Shown here in pieces: positions 1 to 10,104 of a stretch of 64,000 nt of DNA. The stretch lies in contig OX393561.1 of NCBI GenBank assembly GCA_947652115.1, forward strand, positions 39,747,331 through 39,811,330. The letters are read 5' to 3'. Origin of the DNA: Blastomussa wellsi. Taxonomy: Eukaryota > Cnidaria > Anthozoa > Scleractinia > Plerogyridae. Both the position numbers and the translations under genes were made by a program. Under the pieces are notes generated by a model, which saw nothing but the letters and a program-made list of their open reading frames with translations, searched no databases and was not told where the DNA came from. The number at the start of each line of letters is the position of its first letter. The first letter of the stretch is position 1.

Positions 1-743
1 ACAGGTATAAAGAAAAAACTGTGAGGAAATTTTTTGTAACTGAATTTAAGTAGAAACTTACGTCACAGTGTACGACACAAAGTACTTAACACATGCATGA
101 CATTCACGGGAACATTTTCACTAGTATTACTGATTTGCATCATGCTGACGTCATAGAGGAAATAAAAAATGGACTTTTTAACTTTATAAATGGTGCTGAC
201 CGTCAAAAATTTCCATCTTTAGTCGCATACGTATTGGTTATTAGTTCCGCCGCTTATGCTTGACAGTTACCTTTAAAAAAATCCATCTCCGTGAATTGAA
301 CCAGAACCAACCGCTGATCGCCTTGCGGTTACGACTTTTTTATGCTAAGTTTATCCTGCCATTGTGATTGATCGACGAAGTAAATCAAACACACTTAATA
401 TTTCAAAGGGATGTGCGATTTGACACATGCTTACTGATTTAGCTTGCTTTGACGACTGAATTCGTGATCAAACAAAGCTCAAACGATCGCACAACGTGAA
501 CGAACTAAAACATTTAGCAATCCGGAGCGCCAGGGTGTTTTCAGTCATCCAATAGATACAAGAGTCCGATATACCTTTAATCACTTGGTTCAAAACATTG
601 TTTACTTTTACAAGTCTAAACCTCTTTCGACTATTTTAATCAGCGTCTTGATCGGCTGATGGAGTTTATTGGACACATTTGAAACCGGCATACAATGTCT
701 CCGTACTGATTTTGCAGTGAACGCATAAAACTGCGGGAAAGAT
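1..743. other. Upstream flank of the kinase-like gene, no gene seen
   Basis: AT-rich sequence in which I see no convincing coding exon. A perfect TGACGTCA (CRE-type palindrome) lies at about 146-153, some 600 bp upstream of the start codon at 744. Whether it belongs to that gene's promoter is unknown, because the transcription start cannot be read from the sequence. Confidence 0.4.
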
Positions 744-3700
744 ATGGAATTTGTTTGCCAATATGATGTCAGAGAAATTTTGGGTCAAGGTTCCTTCAGT
801 GAAGTCAAGAGATGTATCGATAAAAGGACAAGGCAGGCGTTCGCGGTGAAGGAAATGAGTTATGACACAGAAGAAAAAAGAGAAAGAATTGAGCAAGAAA
901 TTGAGGTAAGTCCGATCACGGTAATCCACTCTGGGTTTATGTGGTGCGTTTGACATAAAAACGACAGCATTGACTATTGCAGGTTTGGAGTGCAGGCGTT
1001 ACTATAGGAGCCGGCAAACGTGACCAATCGTAAAGCGAAGCCTTCTATGATTTACCGTGTATTGTGGAAAAAAGGCAAGGTTGAAACGAAGTCGTATCAA
1101 TTTTTTTAATCCCGTTGAAACCATCTTTTTGTAGACTGAATTGGTAGATTTTTTCCAGTGTCCATAATTTATGGTGTTTGTATTTATTGACTGCTAGCTG
1201 AAGTTTTATTCATTCATATCGACTACAGTTCGCTGATGTTAGACCGTATTATTAGTAATCAGTCTATTCAGTGCCGCCTTACTAGCTACAGGAAAAGTTG
1301 TCGTGAAGTATGGCTTAGGATTGCTTACATTATTCAATGGCCGCTAAAACCTTTGAATTGTGTACAGCATTTTAAGAAGTTGATGATTTAATAATCTGAA
1401 TTTAAACAAAAGAATTTGATAAAAACGCATAAAGACGCATTTGTGACGACAGCTAATACTTGAGAACAATAGTAGCGGGCACTGAAGCCACGACATAGAA
1501 CAGGAAAAGCTCCACGAAAGGACGTGGATTTCCGCATAAACTATTACCTATTAAATATTTTTCTGTGAAGTCACAGAAGTGAGTGTAGAGAAAAATTTAA
1601 CACAGCGGGGAAGTATTGAAATGAAGTTTGTTTAAACCGTTAGTTGTTAAAACGTAAGATCACACATAGCTGAAAATAAGTCTAGTGGACCGTTGTTAAT
1701 TAAAATTATTTTGATTATTGAAGGGATCGATCGTTTGGACATGGAACGTGACGAGAATTCAAATGTTTGCATAAAGCTTTGGTCGGTTGACACGATTTAG
1801 ATTTATGAGGTGTGAACCTGACAGCCAAATTAGCAAAAGGAACGTTAAAAATTGTTGCTTTATAAGTGATTTTAAGTATAAAAAACACTGAGAAGATTTA
1901 CCTGGATTAAGATAATCTGTACTCGACTGACAGAGAAATAAGACCAGAGTAAATAAATTCAGATTGAATTGATGACCTTTACGGCAAAGACAGCAAGAAA
2001 ATATTCAAGAACTTATCAAGGCATGCGCTGAAAAGGCGAACGTTGTAATGTAATGTAAAACTTTATTTAAACACGGAAAATCATCAGTTAAGCTTAAAGT
2101 TAAAAACTAAAACTCATTACAACTGTTTTACATGATTGCCGTGTGGGAATCCGATATCTCAGATACCTTCTTGATACCCCATTTAAGCTGCCCAATAGAA
2201 CCAACGCTTTTTAAATCCTGGGGCAAGTTATTCCACAAACAAGCCCGGCAGGAAGGTTGCAAAAGTAGCTGGAAAATCTACCTGTTTAGCCTATTGCCGA
2301 AAAACACTCTTTTATCTGGTAATTTTGCAGGCCAAATATGTTTCCCTTGTTCTTTTCATACAGCTAGCCTGCATTTTGATATTGTGCGTAATTTTTTTCC
2401 CAGTCCGAATCATATCCAGTCTGCGGAAGCTAGTAGTTTCAATTTACTTATCCAGGTCTGCAATAAAACAGACAGACTTCATTTTTTTCTTACAATAACG
2501 TGGAAGCGCGCAGAGGCCAAAATGCAGATATCGGACAATCAGAATTCGAGCCCTGGCCGGGACATTACTTAGTGTTCCCGGACAAGGCAAGTTACTCTCA
2601 CAGTTAAAGAGTGTCTCCCTGCACCCAGGTGTATAAATGGGTACCAGTGAATTTAATCCTGCATGGTGGTAACCCTGCTTTAACTTTAACCTTAACCTTT
2701 TGATTGCCTTTATAGACTGCGCCAGTAAATTCAGTCAAAGTTGCTCTAAAAAGGGACAAAAGTTGCTCACAAGTTTCCAAAATTGACCGTCACCCCCAGA
2801 ATTAAAAGTAAACTATCCAGATCACGCTATCCACAGAAATAGTGTAGGAAAACGGAATAACCTCCGGCCTGATGGGCCACCAGGTTCGTAAAAAGGCTTT
2901 GCCTTTGCCTAAAATATTCAATCCTTTTTCAGATTCTACAAGAACTGAATCATCACAACATTCTGAAGCTTCATCATCCCTATCCAGCTTTTGATAAATA
3001 CTACCTCGTTATGGAGCTGGCGTACGGCGGAGAGCTCTTCGACGACCTGGTATCTAGAAATTCCTTCTCTGAGAGCACGGCGCGCGAGGTGATGCTGCAG
3101 TTATTTAGCGCTGTGCAGTATATACACGGGCTCAGGATTGTACACAGAGTGAGTTCCTTGTTGTGTTATTTCTAAAGTAGGTACACATATCCTACTCATT
3201 GGTGCATTGGTGCTTTTAGATCACTGATGACGTCAAATGTGGTAAGAAGAAAAACGTGGCACACAAGGCGATAGCCGAGTGTGTTACTGATGTTCTTATC
3301 ACATTTTGTCGTCAAGAAGAAACAAAATATAGGCGTCATCAGTGCGTGTGTCCTTTAATAGATCACAGCTAGGAACCAATCAAAATGCATCCATAATTGG
3401 GCTTCAATCGAAATTCGTCTATATTTGGGCTTATTATATAATGATTGTTGTTTCATTTGCAGAATATTAGACCTGAAAAACTGGTTATTGCATGGAAGTC
3501 AATGGAGAACAATCATCACTTCCCTCCACTGAAACTCAGCGGATTTGGTTTGGCGAAAAAATTACCAGGTACAGTGGATATGACATCATACAAGTGGAGA
3601 CGAAACTCTCTCAAAAACAAATCTGCTGTTTGGCGGGTTCATCGAGGGTGTGGCCATTTCGGATCTAAAAACTATGGCCGATCATCGAAGCAAACGGTTG

Positions 3701-6700
3701 GGTTGCATTGTTTGCGCGGTCAAGATACAATAAAATGGGTCGGCGATTCTTTCAAGTTTATACGTCCACTGTTTTCCTCCTTTATTCATACTAGTCTAAC
3801 CTTACATGCTAAGTTACCAACGAGGTATCGTTTAGGTTTGCACGTGATCGTGAACAAGGTATTCTCTTGACGTGCAATATTACTGTGGTGTTAAAATTGT
3901 GGCCTGGACCGATCAGGGATAGAAGACGGTCTCTTGCAGGGTTTAAAATTGTTTTACCGCTTCCACATTGGTAACCCATTATGCCTTTCATAAAAGATTT
4001 CCCCTCGAGAGAAGCACTACGAGACTAACTCTATCCGTATTGGATTAAAACACGGTGACACTGCCTGCTCTCCTGTCTGCTCAGTAATCATTAGACCATC
4101 GCCCCTCCCCTCCCTTTCATGCCCATCCGTCCCGGGATCCCCCCGGAGAAAAGCACTACGGAACTACGAATCTTATCCGTATTGGATGAAATTCCATGAA
4201 AACATGATTACACTGTCTTTTTGTCTGTCTCCCCAGTAACCATCAGAGCACCCCCGTCCCCCCCGCCTTTCGTCCCCATCCTCCTCAGGCTCCCTCCCCC
4301 CTTGAGAGAAATACTACGGAACTAAAAATCTTATCCGCGTGTTTGATGAACACGAGTACACTGCTTGTTCGTCTGTCTGCTCAGTAATCGACCATCGCCC
4401 CCCGCTCCACTTCATCCCTATCACTCCCGGGATTCCCCAGGGAGAGGAATACTACAAAACTAAGAAACTTATTTCCTGTCTGCAAAGTGTTAACCATCAT
4501 GTCAGTCATCTCCACCCTCCTCTCTCCACCCTCGGCCCCGCAATGTTAACTTACTCGAGTAAACGAACTGTGTAGCACATATTTGGTGGATTTTATGGAG
4601 GATATTACATGGCCGCGCAGAGATACGAAATTTCTCTTCGAGTCTTGGAAGATATTTTACGAGTGAGCGCAGCGAACGAGTGAAATATGTTTCAACACGA
4701 AAAGAGAAATTTTGTATCTCCAAGCGGCCATGTAAACGCCAATGAACTTCAAATTCAAAACCTTTTTACTTTGCTGCGAAAGGCGCGATTTATTACGTAA
4801 CCATAGCAACGGTGATATCTTCACATGAAAGCTCACCTGGTATTTCACTGCTGTTTATATAATAAATGTTTTTATTTAGACGTTAAAAAAATTTTCTTTT
4901 CAGAACATTCAGACATTATGTCCTGTCCAATTGAGGGATCTCCGCTCTATCTTGCTCCTGAAACTATCACAAAACAACCTATTGGCAGAGAAGTGGACAT
5001 CTGGGCATGCGCTGTAATATTTTTTACCATGTTGGTGGGTTTTCAGATAGACAGTAATTTTACCCTACAACAGTAGTCTTGCTAAGGCATTAGATATCAA
5101 CATATGTTTCACCCAAACGTTGTTGAATGTCTTGTGTAGCGAACGCTTGCCACTAAACTGAGTGATACGCGTCTCTTCGAATCAAAACTGCTGCGGGCAG
5201 TTGGCTACAGGCTTCCGTCAATCAAGACTTTTTATTAACCTTATGTGGAAGGCGTTTATTTAATCAAACCCTTCAAAGGTGTTAATCTAATCAAAAACGT
5301 CTGTTTAAGGTCATAATAAGTTTCACACGATGGAAGCCTAACGCCAACCGCTCGCCGGAGTTAAGATTCAACTCAATTTGATGTTAATTTTGGTACAAAA
5401 ATAAAAATCTCGATTTCGCGTACTACATAGACGGATACAATGGAGAAGTGGCTTTCACGACTAATGGTTAATATTTTGGCTTTTTTATGGATACCGGTTT
5501 ATACATTTTTGACCGTTTTACGACTAATGGTTAGTCCCCGGCCAAAACTAGAATCTACAAATGGCGTGCACATTTTTTAAGGCGGCGACGATCTGCGAAC
5601 CGTACCTAGTCACCCAACTCCAGGCAGAGTGGGGCTGACTCTACGCGCAGGATAAAAATCTTATGACAGTTCATGATATTACTGAATAAAGAGGACTGTA
5701 GTTACTTAATATTTTGTGTCATGCAGAAATTGGAAAAAAGTAAATCATCAAGAATTAACGTACTGTGTATCTGATGAATGCTAATGTTGAATTGCCAGCC
5801 ATACTATATCATTTAATTTCAGGGGCACCTAACGAATCTGTTCCTCGCTTTATCTGCTCCCCAGTGCAAATGTTGCTGGCTGGCAAAGTATTTCAATATT
5901 ATTTTCTTTTAGGAGTCGTCACTGAAAAAATGCTATTTGTTTGCTGGCTGGAGTGAAAGTCAACCGCTTACTGAAGGAAATGTTCGACGAGGGCTTGAGT
6001 CCCGTTGAGAAGAGAGGATTTCAACGATTTTCAGTGCCATTTCCGCGCGTTTGTTGTTTGTTCAAGTTGCTGGCTGGGAAAAATTTTGGATCTTGTGCTG
6101 GGAAAAAGGAACAGATAAATTTTTCCCAGCAACGTTCAAAAACACTTGTAAATGTTTTAACATCATATATTTTCATTCATTTGGGTGAAAGAATTCATTC
6201 TGCCACAGTTTTGTAATTGGCTTCTTTTCATGTACAGGCCGGGTATCCTCCTTTCTGGAGCACAAATCGAGAGGAACTTTTCGGACTCATTGCACGTGGA
6301 AAGTACAGTTTTGCAGATGAAGAATGGAAATCTATATCTGAAGGGGCTAAACGGCTTATACAAAACATGGTAAGGAAGTCTGAGTTGAAGTTTGTCTAGT
6401 GGCCCAGTCTCCACCTTTTCACTATCCCACCCAGTCTTTTTACAGCTCAAGCTGCACTTGATATTAAAAATCAAAAATAGCTCCGTGGTCCGCAACACGT
6501 ACATTTATGGTCTTTAAATCCGGCCCGCAGTCTCAATAAATCTGAAGAGTGAAATTAAACGCTGTCTAAAATTTCAAGCATTAGCCGGCTGTTCATTAAT
6601 ATTGTAGCAAAATTGTTAATTAAAACAAACTACCGTCTATTGGAGAGAAAGGGCGAATGGTATGGTGGTATGCACTTTGACAAACTCCTCCGAGTTTGTA

Positions 6701-8746
6701 ATCTGTTTGTAATCCGTCTCTTTTAAACCATCCTTGTTCCTTTTTAGTTTAGCAGCACCTCTTTGCTCTTGGGCGAACTTCTTTAAATAAACATGTTTAA
6801 ATAAAAAAAATAAAAAAAAACTATTATTTTCAAAATTGAGTTTTTTTACATTTCAAGGGTAGCTGCTTTACTCCGCTAAGAGGCGTTTGTACATTCCATA
6901 GGAAACTAACGAGAGCAGCTGCAACATTTCTCACCCCACCTCTCCAACCCCTCGCTTCTGTGCTTCAAGTTGTTGAAGGTACACATGATGGATTGGAACA
7001 GAGTGTGAATAAACGTGTTTCATTCGGCCGCCGATGAAGCACAAAAGTATTCTCTTTCATCTTTTTTCTTAGTCCATCGAGTTTCCACTTGCGCTCCCTT
7101 TCTTTCAGTTCACGCTCGACAGACTATAGAATCACTATAGCGTAGGCTAAACGAGGATGCGATCGAGTTGTTAAGAGGTAAAACTCTCGCCCTTGCTTGT
7201 TAAGGCCCGGTTCAAACGTCGAACTTTACATGTGCCGAATCTAATAATTAGGTTCGGCACATGTAAGGTTCGACGTTTGAATCAATTAGGTTCGACAGAT
7301 TTGTATTTGGGTCGACCTGCCGTTCTATTCGACAGGGCTTGTCGAATAGAACGGCAAAAGATCGAGTTCGTTTCATACGTCGGTCTTTACATGTGCCGAA
7401 CCTAATGCATAAATTACGCTAATGTATTTCTTGATATAAGAGAGTTTGTGATTGGCGAGTGAGCTGTCAAAAACGCGGTCGTGCATGGAATGCGCGACAT
7501 AACACTGGACCGCAAAAAATGTAGCCAGAGTTTATCGGACACAATTCGCAATTCGTTTCCCATCTTATTGTTGAATATGCGTCTAGACCAAAATAAAACA
7601 AAAGACAAGGCTAGAAACTAAAGTCAGTAGTTAAAGTTACAGTCTAAACGATACTGAAGAAATTTGACCAAAGCCTGGCGACCACATTACAAGTACGATC
7701 TTCAAAAAGTGTTGTTTGTGTTTTTTTTGTAAAGCAACTGAAGCAACAGAGATATGCGGTGCCATTATATTGTAGAGTACGGTGACGAGTATTTATTTTG
7801 TTCCATAAAGTGTACAACTGGAAAATTCACCGTTTTCCTCTTAGCCGATATTGAGTTCGGCACATGTGAAAGTTCAACGTTTGAATCAACTGCCTAACTT
7901 AATTATTCGGTTTTATCAACTGGGTTGATAATGTCAATTGGCCACCGTAAAGAGATTCAAGAGCTGACGTTTCGAGCGTTAGCCCTTAGCACAATTCCTT
8001 GATTCGCTCCGACGAAGGGCTAACGCTCGAAACGTCAGCTCTTGAATCTCTTTACGGTGGCCAATTTAATTATTCGGGTCGACCCAAATAGGTATTAGGT
8101 TAGGCACATGTAAAGTTCGACGTTTGAACCGGGCCTAATGCGCTTTAATCGACTTTGACTTTACGAGAGCTTTCTCTAGTTTAGCCCGTGTCATAAGCGT
8201 ACGGGTAATTTTTTGCCGGGCGGGAGGGGGGGGGGAGGGGGGGGGGGAGGTGGTGAACCATTTCCCCAAAAAATTTTCCCAAGTTGCCTTTCCAGAATTT
8301 CTCTTGCTGTACAACCCCCCGGTGTCCCCGGCCCGTACGCCCATGGCCCGTGTTGATGATAGCCGATAAACAGTTGACGAAAACGCCCATAAACACTCAT
8401 CCTCGTTTGGCTCAGGCGAAAAGAGGGGACTACTCGCACTGAGCTCTGGTTTGAAACTATGACAAATATTTTTTGTCTTGTGCTGATTCTTATAATGATC
8501 TATATATACTTCCTTTTGCAGTTCATGGTAGATAGAAATGAACGAATAACAGCAACGGAGCTTGTTAAGGATCCATGGACCCAGAACAGAAAATTATCCA
8601 CCGCACATCGGAAGGGAACTTTGGATCATCTGAATGCTTTTAACGCTAAAAGAAAACTGCGAGGGGCAGTTTATACTATTTTTGCTATGAAGCGAATGAT
8701 GGAAAACCCAGAACCTTTGGCTTTGATGACCGGCGTAAAATCGTAA
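744..8746 (+). CDS. CaMKII/CASK-like pseudokinase, six exons, 323 aa
   Basis: Exons 744-905, 2933-3148, 3463-3568, 4904-5034, 6238-6369 and 8522-8746. All have GT-AG borders and the phases agree. The protein is almost only a CaMK-group kinase domain. The glycine loop (GQGSFSEV, residues 14-21) and the ATP-anchoring lysine (AVK, K36) are kept, as are the APE motif (179-181) and the helix-F aspartate (D193). The catalytic loop reads HRN in place of HRD (N127), the Asn that normally ends that loop is Lys (K132), and DFG is GFG (G153). Metal binding and phosphotransfer are therefore expected to be lost or very weak. CASK, a known weak kinase, also has GFG. The C-terminus has FNAKRKLRGA (289-298), like the segment after the kinase domain of CaMKII and CASK. 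No L27, PDZ, SH3 or guanylate-kinase domain follows before the stop. The fourth exon is taken to end at 5034 because this gives a family-like TMLAGYPPFW across the junction. Function is inferred as a binding or scaffold role. Confidence 0.85.
2129..2330 (-). mobile_element. Non-LTR retrotransposon remnant, reverse-transcriptase C-terminal tail
   Basis: Read on the minus strand, this stretch gives CLWNNLPQDLKSVGSIGQLK followed by WGIKKVSEISDS. A WNNLP-type block followed by a short basic tail is typical of the last residues of CR1/L2/Jockey-type LINE ORF2 proteins. The upstream frame is broken by stops, so only a 3' fragment remains. An open frame on the plus strand over the same bases is a shadow of it. 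It lies antisense in intron 1 of the pseudokinase gene. Confidence 0.65.
2535..2690 (+). repeat. Degraded tRNA-derived SINE, body and tail
   Basis: A box-B-like AATTCGAGCCCTGGC is followed by a body with a CACCCAGGTGTATAAATGGG block and a GGTAACCCTG block. The same body is seen again around 40960-41120. The tRNA-like head is mostly lost. Confidence 0.5.
4007..4560. repeat. Tandem repeat, about 3.7 imperfect copies of roughly 138-158 bp
   Basis: The block GAGAGAAGCACTAC recurs, with changes, at about 4007, 4146, 4304 and 4442. Each copy is followed by a variant of ATCTTATCCGTATTGGATGA and then a C-rich tract. It lies in intron 3 of the pseudokinase gene, and no protein meaning is seen. Confidence 0.7.
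4605..4735. mobile_element. Short hairpin MITE
   Basis: Terminal inverted repeats of about 45 bp: the left end begins TTACATGGCCGC and contains GAAATTTCTCTT, and the right end contains AAGAGAAATTTT and finishes GCGGCCATGTAA. There is no coding capacity. It sits in intron 3 of the pseudokinase gene. Confidence 0.7.
7911..8065. mobile_element. Penelope-like element terminal sequences, head to head, with 12-bp target duplication
   Basis: Two copies of the same terminal sequence face each other. The left copy (about 7911-7988) reads on the minus strand and the right copy (about 7989-8065) on the plus strand, making a strong hairpin. The same sequence occurs at 51445-51560 next to a Penelope-type protein fragment, which identifies the family. 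The insert is flanked by TTAATTATTCGG at 7899-7910 and 8066-8077. It is nested inside the TIR element at 7201-8138. Confidence 0.7.
8001..8050 (+). ncRNA. Hammerhead-ribozyme-like motif, minimal type I
   Basis: The RNA would read GAUUCGCU, CCGACGA, then A, GGGC-UAAC-GCUC, GAAAC, GUC, then AGCUCUUGAAUC. Stem I can form from GCU/AGC plus GAUUC/GAAUC across a UCUU bulge. Stem II is GGGC/GCUC with a UAAC loop. Stem III is only AC/GU. The predicted cut is after GUC at 8031-8035. The core is CCGACGA where the consensus is CUGANGA, so one conserved U is C. Very short stem III is known for hammerheads in Penelope-like elements. Activity is unproven. Confidence 0.5.
8180..8345. repeat. Interspersed repeat, G-rich, shared with 22485-22640 and 15300-15370
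   Basis: The blocks GCGTACGGGTAATTTTTTGCC, shortened here, and CCCAAGTTGCCT are shared by two places in the window (here and 22485-22640). A third place near 15310-15370 shares the second block. The copy has a long G tract at about 8225-8250. It is non-coding and lies in intron 5 of the pseudokinase gene. Confidence 0.55.
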
Positions 8747-8747
8747 A

Positions 8748-8753
8748 AATAAA
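8748..8753 (+). promoter_or_regulatory. Poly(A) signal candidate of the pseudokinase gene
   Basis: AATAAA begins two bases after the stop codon. This would give a very short 3' UTR. A further signal downstream is possible. Confidence 0.35.
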
Positions 8754-9028
8754 TTCAGTGCTCAGTGAATTAGTATTTACTTACAGCCACTATAAAATCG
8801 TACTTTTCTTCTTTTTTTATTCGTAAATCTTTAAAATTCATACAAAGTTAATTAAGGTTATTTTATTGTAAGGATGTTAGTTTTATTTATCGGTGCTTTT
8901 ATATATTATTATTATCCGTTCACTTGCCTGCATAGGAAGCTCCCCCATTACATAGAACGCACACGATACTCTGGGACGAGGGGAAAATATTTTGTCCTCG
9001 CCCCAACTTCAGTCTGCGTCGCAGACAG

Positions 9029-9368
9029 CGAGGATCATTCTCATCCCCATAGCCCTCTTCGTTTCTCTTAGCCGGCGGGACCTTGGCACGAGAAACGGAG
9101 GGCTCTGGGGACATAGGATTTCCAGTCCTAGATTCTTCCGGACTTAAAGTATATAGTATTGATTTTTCTACATTTTGACTGCCATGTAAGATTTCTTTGC
9201 TCTCAAACAGCCAATAAAAAAATTCTAATTGTTTGAAAATGCCCCCAGAGCCCTTCGTTTTTCGTGCCAAGGCCCAGCTAACCTTTTCCAGGCTCTCAGA
9301 TAGTGGGGCTAAAACCCAGCCGGCTAAGAGAAACGAAAAGGGTTATGGGGACGAGAATGGGCGAGGAT
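9029..9368. mobile_element. MITE-like inverted repeat between the first two genes
   Basis: The left arm (9029-9075) contains CTTCGTTTCTCTTAGCCGG and the right arm (about 9318-9368) contains CCGGCTAAGAGAAACGAAAA. A second inner pair of arms shares the words CCTTGGCACGA and AGGGCTCTGGGG. The rest of 8754-10104 shows no gene. Confidence 0.6.
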
Positions 9369-9819
9369 TATCTGGTACGTCCGGCTGCAACCCAGGCTAT
9401 CGAACTTTCACGTGACCAAAAAGCGAGAAGCGGATCTAACAGATCGCGCGCGCCCTACAGAAACGCTTGCTAGTCCTTTTAAGGTGGCTCCATATTGTTT
9501 ACTGCATTTCTTACCACCTCGACCCTGTGAATCTTTTTCATTAGAGACAACAATTATGGTATCAAACAGATGCTAATTCACTGGTGAACAAGTTGCGATA
9601 ATTTTCTTCGTGTTATTATTCAATGACAAGGCTTGAAGTAAGAATTAAGCTATAGTACGTAAGGACGAGTATATATTAAATATATATGAAATTTAACAAA
9701 AAATAAAATTAAAATGAATGGCAAAGTCAAAATTCGATCAGGTTGCATTTTTATGACTTGTTTTGTTCGGTATCACATCACTTTTTGGACAAGCCGAGGG
9801 AGACTGGGAGAAAGTTTTT

Positions 9820-9866
9820 CTCCTACACAGCATTGTGGGTAATTAGTTAACAACATGGCGGTCATC
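9820..9866 (+). promoter_or_regulatory. Candidate promoter elements of PDP1
   Basis: GCATTGTGGGTAATTAGTT at about 9830 resembles the ZNF143-type motif GCATTCTGGGAATTGTAGT. AACATGGCGGTC follows about 20 bp later and resembles the YY1 motif. Both motifs are known close to start sites of housekeeping and mitochondrial genes, and the pair lies about 240 bp upstream of the PDP1 start codon. This is motif reading only. A similar ATGGCGGCC word also occurs near 23753 in an intron. Confidence 0.3.
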
Positions 9867-10104
9867 GAGCACAGAAAAGCAATGTGTACAAGCATAGTTA
9901 GTAGAGGCGACTATGGTACAAATTGTTGTTTTCTGTGAGGTCATAATCAGGCATAATGGGTTAATTTTTAGTCATTTCCTGAGTGCAACGAGCGGTCTAC
10001 TACGTGGATCGTGTAACAGCGACCTAACGTGCGATCAAAATCTTTTGGATATTGGGGGTAAAATAGCTTGATTCTGACGATCATTGATTCATTCAGTGAG
10101 TGTA

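Larger units (their letters stand above)
906..2932 (+). other. Intron 1 of the pseudokinase gene
   Basis: Starts with the strong donor GTAAGT after codon 54 and ends with a pyrimidine-rich acceptor before ATTCTACAAG. Apart from the LINE remnant and the SINE tail listed separately, I see no coding signal. Confidence 0.75.
7201..8138. mobile_element. Harbinger-like non-autonomous TIR element with nested insert
   Basis: The left end GGCCCGGTTCAAACGTCGAA at 7204 is matched by its reverse complement at the right end, closing at 8135. Both ends are flanked by TAA (7201-7203 and 8136-8138), the 3-bp duplication typical of PIF/Harbinger elements. Inner copies of the same arm around 7245-7290 and 7860-7890 suggest a composite or self-nested element. 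No transposase frame is visible. It carries the Penelope-derived insert at 7911-8065 and lies in intron 5 of the pseudokinase gene. Confidence 0.7.

Noticed and set aside
2132..2572. 146-codon open frame on the plus strand
   Set aside because: Its left half is the antisense of a LINE reverse-transcriptase tail and its right half runs into a SINE. No splice or protein evidence.
3445..3870. Open frame through pseudokinase exon 3 into the intron
   Set aside because: Only 3463-3568 is exon. The rest lacks kinase features, and the activation loop continues at 4904.
10084..10104. Earlier start for PDP1 at 10084
   Set aside because: That codon is TTG. The first ATG is at 10105 and gives a fitting mitochondrial presequence.
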